NCBI GenBank assembly: GCA_963070105.1
Contig: OY718805.1
Coordinates: 2,130,001 to 2,194,000 of the forward strand
Source of the DNA: Litomosoides sigmodontis
Lineage: Eukaryota > Nematoda > Chromadorea > Rhabditida > Onchocercidae
Direction of reading: 5' to 3'
DNA length: 64,000 bases
The position numbers and the translations under genes are program-made. Shown piece after piece: positions 24,723 to 38,405 of the stretch. The first letter of the stretch is position 1. Every line of letters begins with the position of its first letter. Below the pieces are notes generated by a model, which was given only the letters and a program-made list of their open reading frames with translations, was not told where the DNA came from and searched no databases.

Positions 24723-27700
24723 ATGCATGAACGACAAGTGATGGCTGATGATTGCAATGTTTCAGAAACATCATTGTCACCAGGACATGATCGGTTATTT
24801 TTCGTATGATTCAAAAATTTCAATTAAAAAGTGAAAGGAAGAAGAAAATTTTAAAAAGTACAATGCTAGAGGTCCAAAAAAGTAAACTTGTCGCTTTTAT
24901 TTCACTGTTTAGCACTCCTTAGAAAGTGGTTAAATTCATGGAATTATCAGATGATATTTTCAGTGCCTTAATTTTTAACCATTTCTTGTTCCTTTTGATT
25001 AGTATTCTAATTTACACTAACAACAAGTGGTATTATTTAAGTTACAGTCACAAATTTTTTTTTGCCTATTTTTATTCATCTCTAGATTTCAAGTAAGATT
25101 TTGCAATTTTTCCAGTAATAATTTTATATTCAAACCAGGTAACAAAGAAATGTTTTTTGCAGGATGCAGCAAGATATCCTGGAAACTTTGTCGACAGCGT
25201 CAGATCGTACTGATGGTGAGCGTCTACGTCGACACTTGCAATTCTTTTTCATGGATCCGATAATGAAATGGAAAGTGCGCCATCAATTTCCCTTCAAATT
25301 GGCCTTACAGATTTTCAAAATTATTTTTATTTCAGTACAAGTAAGAATTATTTTCCTTTCTTTACTCGTGCTCGTACTCCTGTACATTTTGTAACATTTT
25401 CTTTTCTTACTGTTTTAAGTAGGGACAGAATGAGCATTAGGCGATATCTTTGAAATTTTCAAAAAGAAATATGCCACGGGCACCTCGAATTTTCTTAGTT
25501 TATTAAATTCAAGCCAGGTGTGAAATTCCAATTAGCATTTCTGTAAATTGAAAACATTATGCAAATGACTGGTGCATAATTCATAGTTTGTGGCGGTCAC
25601 TTTCACGCACGTGATGTTATCAGTAGTTACATTTTATTAACTTAATAAATTCATAGTGTATGCTTATTTTTGCAGCTAGTACTTTTTGCTGAATTGCGTA
25701 TGTCGCATTTTGATTTTATGGATGAAACAAATACTGTAATCCGGCATAAATTTTTGAAAAATTGGAATGATGAGCGTGATACACTCATTTATCCACCATC
25801 ATCTGGCAGATATTCTGTTTTCACAGGCACTGACATTGTTGATCAGTTTGCATTTATGGTTGTTGCTGTAAGTTTATCATCTTTTTGCGACTGCAAGTTA
25901 TTTGTACAACTCGTATAATGTGAAATTTTTTGAAAGCTAGCAGTTATGAATATCCAGTCTCGGTGATATGATATACATCAGCTTCAGTATTACTCAATCA
26001 AAGAAGACTCATTCGCCAGTTTTTCATACGATACGCTAAGGGATCAAGACATGAATAATCGGAGATTTGTTGACGATATTTCTATTGACGAAATACCACC
26101 AATGCAATTTTGTTTTAAAAAAATTGCTAATGTGACAGTTTTCAACAACACTTATGAATTTGATATTTCAGAAATTAATGGTGAGGAGATGTTTTAGGAT
26201 TGTTTTTAAAACGTTTTGAAAATTTAAACTGACTTTTATTTCGGATTTTTCTGCAGTGGTTGGGTTCAGTTTTTTGTCTTTATACTTTCTTTGTATGTCA
26301 GTATATAATAACAATTTTAGAGATTAAGACACTAGAGTATGTCTGATATTTCATATCACTCATAATGTTAGAAAGTTCCTTTTTGCGCTCACCGTAGCTT
26401 TGCTTTTTTCGTGCTATCTACGAAGGCTATGATAGAAAACAAGGTTTTTTTGGCAGTTGAGGTTTGCCAACAAGCTTTTCTTTTGTCGCAACTTTTGGAT
26501 TTCTGTTGTTCACATATTTACAGATTGTACACTACTGCGATTTGATGAAAGCGAAGTGAAAGAAATTCGACGAAATGCAAGCTCATTGAGAAAATTTCTT
26601 GAAGAGCGGCAAATCAAATTTAAGCCTGAAGATGCTTTAATCATATCAAAAGGTGTATTAAGCTTCAACCTACGAACCATCCATTTTAGTTTAATTTCGA
26701 CTGATCAACGACCGGAGTGTTTTCTAATTCGGGTAAGCTTTCATCAGCTCTTGTTAAAATTTGCTTTCCTTTTTGAGCTGTTAAATTTATTAATTTACGT
26801 TCCAGGAGAGCTCTCTTCTTACTCAACTGTAGCAGATAAATGTTGAAAAAAATGCTGCAAATAAGTTGAGGATGTAAATATAAATGACTTAGCATCCAGC
26901 GATACTTTTTTTCAAATTTTAATCTTCATCTTATACTTGCTGATGTTAATTACTAGGTTGCAATTACTTTTGACAACTCCCGACATACTGGTCAAGTGTA
27001 CATTTCCTTGTCAACACTTATCAGTTATGTTACTCTGTGCAATGGCCGTGTTGTACATGGTATGTATAGATAATTTGTTCTTTTTTTGCAATAATTTATT
27101 AATTTTTTTATTTTTATCTCTCGTCATGGAAGGAATGGAGAGCTATGCATAACGAAATCATTTATTTTGGAAGTGCAAAAGAATGCGAACAACTTAGTCT
27201 TATTTTTTTTTTGATGAATTCGGTAATATACGATGGTATATTGCGTTATTTCAGGAGCTGGTATACCCACAGTTAGCATTATTATATTTGTTATTGATAT
27301 TCTGGTTTTGTTTGCGTGTGTCGCCTCATTAATACTATGTTGCCGTGCACTTATGCGAGCACATCTGCTAAAGCTGGTTTAGTTTTAAAAATTTAATTTG
27401 GGTATATTTTGTCTATCGTAATTAATAAATGGATGTAATCGATGAGAGCATCGGCATGTTATTTTTCACTTGCTACTCTGTGAGATTTCCCATCAACTAT
27501 ATTTACCCAAAATAATGAGTTTTCTGCTTTTGTAACGTATGGAACAAGGAAATACTTATTTTTGATTCATGCTTATGTAATTTTAGGCAACGGTACAATT
27601 TGTTAGAAATGTACTGAAGCGCGAATTGATGTTAAATGATCAACTGGAATTCTTAAATTTTTGGTATGTGATGATCGTTGTAAACGATATATGCATTATC

Positions 27701-29509
27701 TGTGGAACTTTATGTAAAATCACAATTGAATTCAGAGTAAGTCGTTTTTCATTTACTAACTATATTCGCTCTTGCAAAGCCTCGTCAGACTGAAAGATTG
27801 GAAGAATATGGCGTATTTTTACCATACTCCAAATTTCATCAAATTCCATAGATGGCGATATGTAAATTCATCTACATATGTAGCAAAAAAGAAAAAGCGC
27901 TGCGTGTTGCAACTTTTCTGGAGCTTTCAGGATTTTGATAATAATCTGTTTACCACATCTGGTATACTACTGGGCATCGGTGCACTCTTGGTTTATGTCG
28001 GTCTACTGCGTTACTTCTGCTTTTTTTCAAAATACAACGTTGGTTTCTTTTCACGATAATTCATCATTTAGCGACGAGCTTCCTATTTTAACTATAAAAC
28101 TTGAGGTGCCATTTTTTTAGAATTACATTTCAGATATTAATTTTAACGATAAAGAAATCGTTGCCGAATATTCTACGCTTCATGTCATGTGCAGCTGTTC
28201 TTTACGCTGGTTTTCTTATCGCCGGATGGGTTATAATTGGACCGTACAGTTTAAAGGTTATTTTTATTAATATTCTTCGAAGAGATTTTCTAATTAAATT
28301 GTTTGAAATTGGCATAGATTTCATGCAAATGCAGCAACATAATAACAAGGCCGACTGCAAGTTTGTCATCAAATTAAAAATGCTTTCAGTTTCGTACGCT
28401 AGGAAAATCATCAGAGGCATTATTTTCCTTATTAAATGGCGATGATATGTTCGCTACATTTTTCACTATCGACGACTCTAACACAGTTATTAAAGTATTT
28501 GGCACAGTGTACATTTATATATTTGTATCTTTATTCATTTACGTCGTTTTGTCACTGTTTATTGCTATTATTATGGATGCTTACGAAGTCATCAGGGTAT
28601 GTTTCCTAAGCATTTTCTAACACGTACAACATTTAATGAGGTTCTTGTTTAATAGTACTGTACAATCAATGCGGAGAAAAGTTTTATCTTTAAAGCTTTA
28701 TAAAAAATGGACAAGTGAACGAATACATTGAAATTAGGCATGAAAAAAAGTTTAATCAATAAAATAATCTTATCTTTGCTTGATACAATGCAGATAACTC
28801 GTAAATACTATCATTATTTGTTGTTAATGTATATTAACACTTAGCCTGAAAAATCCTTTCAGCGATTTCATTCCTAATAGTGTAATGTTTGCAAGGTGAA
28901 CGTTGCTTTGTATATTTGCAATGATTACAGGACCGCTATAGAAGTCAAGAAATCGAGGAGAAATCATTGCTACAACTTTTGTGCGCAGGCGAATCACATA
29001 ATTTAATAGATAGTGACGAAGGACGATTTCAGTACTCCTCAAGAAACTTGCTTGAGTTAGGTAAAGGAGTTTATTTTCCTATTATTAGTGATGAGAGAAT
29101 ATTAATATGGTTTAGTTACCGATTTAATATTGATGTTTTCAAAGATTCGGTAAATTATTATTTTTGGGTTAAAACAGTTTTTCATTTTCAAAAATTTTTC
29201 ATAATCATTGTTAGAAATATAACAAAGCATGCCTAAGGAAGTTCTAAAGCAAATTTAAAATGAAATAAATGATTTGCTAACTGGTATGTATCTCATGCTT
29301 AATTTATAGAGCAGTATTACCGGATCGCTTATGAGGATAATATAAGCTTATAATCATCATTCATATTTTCATTTATTATAGATTGTTGTAACTTCTTTCG
29401 ATTAGCCGATCGATATCGGAATCGTTTTCGTTGTAGGAATCAACAACCACCATATAATTCCTTTGAAAACTCCGATACATTTGCCAGTAATCATGTTGCA
29501 AATACATAA
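24723..29509 (+). CDS. cup-5: Mucolipin / TRPML lysosomal cation channel (CUP-5-like)
   Basis: Endolysosomal TRP channel that releases calcium and other cations; CUP-5 is needed for lysosome formation in C. elegans. Exons: 24723-24793, 25163-25340, 25676-25867, 25988-26180, 26524-26732, 26957-27059, 27255-27376, 27587-27736, 27931-28038, 28134-28256, 28390-28596, 28931-29060, 29382-29509. They total 637 residues with every phase agreeing, close to the family length. RRHLQFFFMDP precedes membrane segment 1 (about 69-90). The luminal loop has the sites NVT and NNT. Segment 2 is around 317-345, and further segments follow. The pore carries the family signature NGDDMF (about 499-504), and segment 6 is about 517-545. 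The tail has LLQLL and a DCCNFF cysteine pair, comparable to the lipid-modified cysteines of relatives. The first ATG directly follows TTTTACAG, a possible splice-leader acceptor. A start at 25164 (MQQD) is less likely. Exon 4 could begin six bases earlier in phase. Confidence 0.95.
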
Positions 29510-29703
29510 ATTTACAACTTTCTGCATATTGCTCATTTCAAATTATAAGTAATAGAGTTACTTAGAGACGCAAATAAGTATTGCGTGAGATGAGCCTAAA
29601 ACAAATTAAAAAAAGAGGATTGACGCATCGCTACTTTAGTGATATTCCTATGTGTTTGTTTAAAATGAAAAATTTCATTCTGTTGAGCAATTTATGCAGA
29701 AAC

Positions 29704-29709
29704 AATAAA
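29704..29709 (+). terminator. Candidate polyadenylation signal of the mucolipin gene
   Basis: AATAAA about 195 bases after the mucolipin stop codon. It is the first canonical hexamer downstream, but the hexamer is common in such AT-rich DNA. Confidence 0.4.
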
Positions 29710-31960
29710 CATATATTGTATTATTTTATCAGGCCATTAATCCCCCCGCATCAGCACTTATTTCCATCACTTCATCTTTCAAATAATGCATTCATTGTGT
29801 AAATAGTAACAGTGCTCGCGTTGTATGTTTCCTCTCTTCCATGCTGAAATTTCCGCAATCATTTTGTTTTGAACTCTAATGCAACACAAATCATTTCTTC
29901 GGCTTTCTGTACTGTTTATGTAATCGATTAATTTACCGCTACAAATGTGCTTTTATTAGGAATTTATTTAAAATTTATGCACGAAAATTTTATTTTCCAA
30001 TAATTTTACTCTTTCAATTTTCAAATTAACAGCTTTTCTTTTGCTTCATTTACGTCAGCAATCAACAATGGATAGCATAAAAATACGATAGTATACTATG
30101 AATGCATAGCATAAATTATAGCATAAATTGTGTTTGTTTTTTTTCCGTAAGAAATTAACCTTCCAATTTTGCTTTGTTGTATGCTAAAAAATTAAACATT
30201 GATAAGTAGGATATAAGTTAATTTGGAATCTTTTAGTGCACGGCGCCTCTTATCTCACTCCATCCTCCCCCATAGTGGTATTACAGAAGTGAAATTTTTA
30301 ATTTCATTATTTATTCCACAGTTTTTGAGGAGAAAAGAAAAGTATTCATTTGCATCGATTGACAAAATTGGTAGAATAGGAAAAGTGCAAGAAATTTGCC
30401 CTCTTCCATGTCTTCAATAACAATTAAATCTTTTTGATGTCCAATGTAAGGTCCAGGAAAGAGTGACTAATCCCATTAGTGATAATTGTTATCAATCAAT
30501 GATAGCGCTGCTCACTTTTTCTCGATTGCATCACACTGCTGTTAATTTTACTTCACTGAAATAAAAAGATTATTTGTATGAAAATACCTCAATAGATCTT
30601 GCTAATTTATAATTTCATTTAATAGCCTTATCCTTAAGTAAAAAAAATTTTTTAATAATTTTTTTTTAAGAGCCACCTGCCTTCATCATTTTTCCGTTTC
30701 GAGAAACGAGATTAACATTCAAATTCATCATTCTTAATACATTAATCATTGAATGAAATGATTTAAAATATTACTTAAAGCACCACTTTTGCATTTTTCT
30801 TTCTCCACTCAGAAAATGCGAGGGAAATTCTCGCTTATCATTTCTGTGAAAATTATCATATTTCACTGAACTTTTAAATTTCACTCATTTCCGCCTCAAT
30901 CCACCCTCTGCGAGTGATTTCCGAAAAATAAATGGTAGTAAGACAACATTTCACTGAGCAGAAAATGTCCTTTTTCAAAAAACGGACGAACCATCCACAT
31001 TTTGTGTCTATTTCAATTTGTCAGTTTAGTCGAACAAACGTCTTCTTCTGTTAATTATTAATTAGCATAATGAAAAGAGAATGATTTGAATTTTTTTAAT
31101 ACTTTAAATGTTTGCTTTTACTCTTTTAATTTTTCTTTTCTATAAAAGTCAATAAAAAATTTTGAATTCGAATTTTATAGTCTCATTTTTTTTCCTCTTA
31201 CTGATAATGCTGTAAAGTTCAATGAAATTCGTTCGAGTATTGATTAGTACTGTAATAATTTAACATGCATTTTGCACTTTAATATCTTATTTATTAGTTT
31301 AAAAGTTTAAGAAATAATGAAAAAATCTTTTTTTCTCCTCTCATTGTATGACTAAATTTTCGTCTGTGACCACAAAATGTCCAGAATGATGGACAGATGA
31401 AATTGTCAATGTGCGCTATTGGAATTGATATTTGTCACTGACGAACTGTCCATCATCATTTGAAATATTTATTGAATTAAAATTGGTAACTTTCAATGGC
31501 ATTTCTCTTTTTTTTCATCAAAATTTCACAATTTGAATAAAAAATTGCAGAAATAAAAAAAGGAACAAAAAGTAAACAACAGGAATAGGATGATTATCGT
31601 ATCGTACAAAAATTACACATAAATTTTAAACGATTTTTTTTCGAATTATAAATTTTTATTGTATCGTTTTTTTTTACCGTGCAGTTAAACATTGTAGTGT
31701 GGTGTTTGAAGGAGTATTGATAGTTAACGCTGACAGGTTTGTATTTCAAGATGAGATTTCGAGTGGACGATGTGGTTGATTGGTTGGGTAAGATGAGAGA
31801 AGTGGGTTACTACCGGTGAAGGTGCTACTCTTAAGATCCATAGACCTACTTTGGAATTAATAAAATGGACGGGAAATCATTTTCCCATATTTTTTTTCAT
31901 AAATTCATTACAAAAAAATGAAAGAGAAAAGCGCAACGCTAATTTTTTCTTAACAAAATA

Positions 31961-31986
31961 ACACAGACACGCACACACACACACAT

Positions 31987-32073
<87 letters not shown>
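31961..32073. repeat. (CA)n microsatellite, about 110 bp
   Basis: Nearly pure CA units, with GC, TA and GA interruptions only at the 5' end. The minus-strand frame of alternating Cys and Val across it is an artefact. Confidence 0.95.
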
Positions 32074-32074
<1 letters not shown>

Positions 32075-32778
32075 TTGCATCTTTCTATCCTCTTTCCTTT
32101 TTTTTTCTTCTTAATTAATTAATTATACACATACGAATATGACATGAAATTGTTGTTTGTTGTTTTTTTCATTTTTTTTTCTGAAGCAAAACATTGATTT
32201 ATATCGTCTTCCTCTCTCGCTTTCTCTCTGTTTCTCCCGTTTTTTCTCTCTCTCTCTCACTGTTATTGTTTAGCTGTTTAAAATTATTCTTATAATCCGA
32301 TTAGTTGCACAATTTTACTGATATTTTTCCCCATAGCGATATCACTCACTTCACGATAAATCAACGCTGGAACTATCTATTAGTTGAATTCAATCTACTC
32401 TTTGCTATATATTACAAAGAGAATTTAATTCGTAATAATATGAAATATAAAATTACTTATGCAACGTAGTTTTTAAAATTTAAGGAAATCTAAGAGAATT
32501 TACATTTACAATAGTGTAGGAAATTCCATTTCTCTGCAACTTTAAGAATTTTTCAAGAATTGAAAAGTTTAATTTTAAATACTTTTATCTTTATGTCGTA
32601 GGAGCGAGGACTGAGGAGCAAACAATCGCCTGACCTCTTCAGAGCTATCTCCGAGTGTTGTGTTTGTTAATATAAATTTGCATATTGCTTCTAGCAATTA
32701 GCCAAAAAAAATACCTCAACTTTTTCTGTTCCTTTTCCCGCAAACATATATAGTGGAGAGATGTTGCAAAAGCGAATT

Positions 32779-32810
32779 AGAGAGAGACAGAGAGAGAGAG
32801 AGAGTGAGTG
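32779..32810. repeat. (GA)n microsatellite
   Basis: About 32 bp of GA units with single interruptions. Confidence 0.8.
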
Positions 32811-33173
32811 AATGATAGTAAAATTTCGTGATGACTTGATAAGGCAATGAAAGATGTTGCAATGAATGAATAAACCACTCACAAATCCCATTTTTTTACC
32901 TTTTAAATTTTAAAGGTTGAGGTGAAAGTAATAGTAATGCCGTAAACAAGAACTACTACCTGTGTGTTACAATGGATTACACCAGTAATTACAGTAATTT
33001 CAATTATAACCCATTTCATTCTCACACTGTTAAGTTGCCTATTAAGCTAATTTAACTCATTGAGCACATCCATGGAAGGTATTCACCTCAAACTATTAGC
33101 AATTAAAAATTTGCAACATGTTCATTAACACTGAGAGAAAAAGCTGACAAACGATGATCAAGGAATAACTAAA

Positions 33174-33340
33174 TTAAATAAATAAATAAATAAATAAATA
33201 AGTTAATTAATTAATTAATTAATTTAAAAATTAATTAATTAAATTAATTAAATAAAAATACAATAAATGAATGAAAAAATAAGTCAATAAATAAATCAAT
33301 AAATGAATAAATAATAAATCAATAAATAAGCAAATAACAA
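33174..33340. repeat. TAAA / TTAA tetranucleotide repeat block
   Basis: A (TAAA)n stretch, then a self-complementary (TTAA)n stretch, then degenerate AATAAATC units. All bases but a handful are A or T. Confidence 0.85.
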
Positions 33341-33751
33341 TGACGTCATAGTTGTAGTAGCAATAATGACAATTACTATTCCGCGGAGGAGAAGTATTCG
33401 ATGAGAACATATTGTTCTGGCCGTACGACGAAATGAACATTTCAGTGAAGAGTGTTGTTATGGAACAGAGTGAGTGACATTTAAACCATTCAACTAATGG
33501 ACACAGCACTGACCAGTAGTGTCACTGAGTAAACATTGAATTCATTGAACTTAGAGAATAACGGTCATTCCTAACAATTCAGCTAGCAAATTTGCATAAA
33601 ACACCGCCTGCATTATCTTAGCCAACCTGGCCTTCAACACATTTATGCATCTCTCGTTTGCGTGCCTCCTTCTTCTCATCACTACCTCCACTGTCTAAGC
33701 AGGAAGCATGTGAATATCATTCTTCATCGTTTCCATACATTATGTGTTTTC

Positions 33752-33790
33752 TTTCTCTCTTTCCCTCTCTCTCTCTCTCTCTCTCTCTGT
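33752..33790. repeat. (CT)n microsatellite
   Basis: Pyrimidine tract of CT units with CCC and TTT interruptions. Confidence 0.85.
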
Positions 33791-34291
33791 CTCCCTGATG
33801 TTAGCTAACTGTAACCAGGTAAACTGTACAGTTGACGATAGGATGGTACTTGATGGTAAACAAATGCAACATCGTTCAACAAATTTACTTTTTTTTTCTC
33901 TCTCTGTCATTAATTTTAAAATTTTAAGAGAAATATTAAAGTTAAATTTAGTTTTACATCTTTTTTGCACATTTCCTTCGTCTCTCTTTCACTCTCTTCT
34001 CTGTCTTCTCTCTTTTTTCTTTTTTTTAGAAAATTTCCAAGAGAATATCATCGCATCCTTTCACATTCACTTCGTCGTCATCTTCCTGTGAAATTTTTTT
34101 CTGGGAATTTTGAACATTACACTTTTCTGGTTGCTTTTTATAAAATTTCAATTTACGTGTTTACGTGACTGACTAATAATCGTGTATTCTAGCATGGACG
34201 GATAAGGAGAAGGAGAACGAGTGGAGAGGAGAAGAAATTATAAAACAAGAGGAGTGAGAGGAGAAGCGATGAGAGGGTCACTTGCGTATTC

Positions 34292-34400
34292 CGTTACGCG
34301 TTACGTGTAATTCACATAATAATGACTTTGTAATAGCATATGACGTTAACGTATAACTTCAAGAAAAACGCATGCTGTTTAACGTAACGCACAGTGTGCG
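34292..34400. promoter_or_regulatory. Cluster of palindromes, possible regulatory element
   Basis: Seen directly: a tandem pair of CGTTACG (34292-34305); GCGTTACGT (34298-34306) with its exact reverse complement ACGTAACGC (34382-34390); the perfect palindrome ACGTTAACGT (34343-34352); and CGCACAGTGTGCG (34388-34400), whose arms pair exactly around one G. Local GC content is above the flanks. Dyad sites fit dimeric transcription factors, but no factor can be named. Confidence 0.35.
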
Positions 34401-37400
34401 ATACAATCATCACTCGTTGATGTATAATTTCAATCGTTACTATTATTTGCATTGTGCACGTTTCGAAAATTCACCGTGATGATGACTCATTAAGAACAAA
34501 AAAAAAAAAAAAAAAGTAGGGGCGATTTTGAATCAGTGAAGGAACGTGAACGATCTTTCGAATGCAAATATTGCCGCGTGTTTTCATTGACAAAAATTTT
34601 AAATTAAAAAACTTTTTAAATTGAACAATACTTTTCTGTCAATCAAATTTATCATTTCTTTTTCCACTCATTCCTATCGCCATCCTTCTCAACATTTTCA
34701 CTTATCGCTGCTGTTAGGTTGAGGTTTCGAAGTGTGAGGAAAACAATTCATCCGTTTAAATTTCAATAGAAAGGATTTAGTGTTATGCAAATTTTATGTT
34801 TGTCATTATCGATTATTAAAATGATTATAAGATGTGTTAGTGAATTTAAGAATTTCAAAAATTTTTCATATTAATTGTTCGACAAACATTTCTAACCCTT
34901 AGACGATAGAGAAGTGGAGAGGAGGAGGAGAGCGAGGCATGAAAGATTGGATGAAATTTCATTGAAATCATTGAATCTGCTGTTGTTGCTGTTCTTGCTG
35001 TTTTCTTTTTTACAAACTTTTCAACTATTAATTGATGTGTTTCGGAATGATTCAGTGAAAATCCTTTGTTTAGAAATGGATAGTTAAACGATGCAAACTA
35101 ATTCAAAGATATTTTTGCGAAATTTTTTCAAATTTTCAATTTTTCTTTCACTTCACCATTTCATTTCGATTACACCCCACTGGTCGCTGGTCAATGGTAT
35201 GTCTGGTATATTTTGTGGACACTTCTCAGTGATGGAAGGACTTGAAGATGAAATTGGTTTCATGTGTGATAGATAGGGAGAATGTTGGATTATCATTACT
35301 GATTTTGATATTATTATTTCCTTCATGTTTTCCTTCTCTCTCCTTAACCTACACACTTACAACAAGCAATTCTTATTGAATAATTAATTAATTAATTAAT
35401 CGTTGGTGGTATTTTTTTTCATACGGTAAAAAAATAATTGCAACTAAATTTAACTACTACTTTAATAACTCTTCTTTCGTAATTATAATAGTAATTAAGT
35501 TGAATAGACAATCAGGTATGAAATAGATTTTCGTAAATGCATTTGTGATTAACTTCAATATTTTAAACCCGAACAATTAGATACGAAATGACTCTTCTTC
35601 CTAAGTGTACATCTAAATTAAATTAAGTTAAATGCCTAAACGAGTGGATATTGAGTAAGGTATGGGAATGCTATTATACATTTCTATTTCTTAGCAAATT
35701 AATTATTAAATTGATTTGTTAATTATAAAGCACACTCTTATATCAGCTGATTTCAATGTATTCATTTCTATCAATGAAACAATCTCACTTCAACTGCTGC
35801 AAACAACTGGCTGAAAGAAAAATTTCACTTTAGAAAGTAGAAAAAAGGAGCACTTTCAAAATTGTTTTATTTTCAAACAAAATAGTAATTTTATTTTTGC
35901 AATCATTTAGCATTCGAACGAATATTGTGATAATTTTTTTGCGCTTTTTTTTTCTTTCATTTTTAGAAGTGTAATTTCGCAAACAAATTCATCATGGCTT
36001 AGCGAATCATAGCTTACGCTAAACTAAGACGATACCTGAAATTCGTTGCAAACTAAAATCTGATCGATCGCTTTATTTTTTCCTCAATCATTTCGAAATG
36101 TGTTTGCTAGGCGTTGCGAATTGAGTGGATAAGTGTAAAGATCAGCTGCTTAGGTTCTGATGTCACTGAACTGGTGTGAGCTTGAGCGTGAACTTAAAAC
36201 TCTTCCTCTAGTTTAAGCTTGCTATAACTTTAGCCCAATTTTCCTCCTCCCAATACTTCCTCTTCTAATAAATGAAGGTATTTAAAAGTTTTTTTTTTGC
36301 TGTAAAAAAAACGAACTTTCGATTTTTTTTTTTACCAAAATTTTATAATTTTTTTGAACCGGTGTTTAGCATCGTTTAATTTTTTTCTCATATTTCTTCC
36401 TCACTTATTATTTTATTCCTTTTATTAACACTCATCGATGAAATTGATTGAATGTGATAAAGCATCACATGTTGCATTTTTAAAATAACAAATTGCTATG
36501 ATACGAATTTCTTGATCGAATTCATTTTTGAATTAATACTGAATGTGTTGGGATGCATGTTCAAAAAGCAAGGATGCTTGTTTATGAAACGAGCAAAATA
36601 ATTTCGATATGATTTTTTAGCACATAAATATATGTGGAAATTTTAATATATTTAAATTGTTATCTATTTTGTTAAAAATAGCTATGCCATACTGTTGCAT
36701 TTAAAATATACTGAGTGGATAAATTTTGCATAATCGTCTGTAATGAAGCGGAGGAAAACAAAAAAGCAAACAAGAAAGTGTTGAAAGTTTTTAGCACGTA
36801 TCAAATTCATTTAAATTTTAATTCACTAAATGAAACTAATTGATCAATGAAAAAAATAACTGGTGGAGCATTCGTTACTGAAAAAAGATTGTGTGTATTT
36901 TTTTTTAATAAATATTTTACAAAATGCTGCCAATAAGTTACTTCCTCTGTTGGAAAAAAAGCGAAAATAATTTTAAATGAAAAAGTAGGAAAACAAAAGC
37001 TGAGTGGTGGAAAAAAATTTTGTAAATTGAAATTAAATTAGTGGAAGTGAGAATGAATGAGCGATGTGGAAGTGGTGGTAGGAAGGGAAAATTTTAATTT
37101 ATCATGAAAATGAATTTTCTATTTTCCTCCAGTAATGCAGTGATGATGATGCTAGTGCTCTTCATCCTTATCATCGATCATTAATTAGCATTAGCATTAG
37201 CTTCTTCTTGCATTTTCGCTAACATATCAAATGAAAGTTCTCTTCTCTTCTCTTCTCTCTCTTATTTCAAACGTATTTCAATCATTTTATTTTTAGCAGT
37301 GATTGTCAAATTCAGCGGCAGCACATTTCATTTGTTAATCGCATTCCACTCCAATGTTTGAAGATGGAAAAAAATTTGAAAAAGAAAAAAAAAACATAGA

Positions 37401-38346
37401 GGAAAGAGGTCATTTGTTTTGACCCTGTCGTTAATTCCTGCCCGCTAATCGCTCTCCAAACTCCTAATATTCAGCTCATCTCATCATACGCTGTGCTTTT
37501 CACACAGAAAAAAAAAAATTCAAAACAAGAACTGCCACCCATTTGATGACATCCCTCTCTTTACAATGGTTGATAATTGCACATCATTGTTACTAATCCA
37601 ATGAAAAACATAAATAAACTTCAATTTCAATTTTTACATTTAACTTTTATTAATTCGTAACTTAAACGAAACCAATAGAATGAAATGTTTGATTCTTTCT
37701 AGGTAATCAAAATCGATCAATTACATTTAATATTTGAGCATTTATTTAAATTAGCATTTTTCATGCAGAATTTGAATATTAATTCAGTTTCTGAATATTA
37801 ATATCATTATTTTCAATTTTCAAAAAACTGATCCATCTCTTTACCAATTATTTTCATATGATTCATTACCATAATGTATTATAGGAAGGAAAGAAAAAAT
37901 GTAATTTAAATATAATTTGCATAATCAATTCATTTATTCAATTTCTACCCTTATCGTTAGCTTTTCCAGAAACGATGCATATCCAAAAAACAAAAGAAAT
38001 CAGTAAATATTTACACCCATATGATAATAGAAATTGAAATATTGCGCGGAAATTTTTACAAAAAAACGAAAAATGAAATAATTAACTGGAATCCATCCGG
38101 TGCTTTTTCCATGATCATTGAAATTGAAAGAGAAAACACGGACACTGATAATGCTGCGATAGCAGTGATATGATGTGAGAAATGCGGGAAAGCACTTTGT
38201 GTAGTATGGATGGATGTTTATTAAAAAATTATATCTGTTGAGGCGATGCTCATATTGTTCGGTTGTCACTCCTCACATTTCGTATTTTCTTTGAATCAAT
38301 TTATGTTTGAATTATTTCCGCCCTCGAAATTCCTTCATTCCTTCGC

Positions 38347-38405
38347 ACCACCACCACCACCACCGCCACCACCGCCACCACCGCCACCGCCACCACCGCC
38401 ACCAT
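38347..38405. repeat. (CCA/CCG)n trinucleotide repeat
   Basis: About 58 bp of CAC/CGC triplets that read as a proline run in one frame. The flanks lack exon features, so it is taken as non-coding. Confidence 0.85.

Noticed and set aside
35091..35356. Overlapping 60-codon frames on both strands
   Set aside because: No splice sites, motif or start context; both strands look equally open, so chance is likely.
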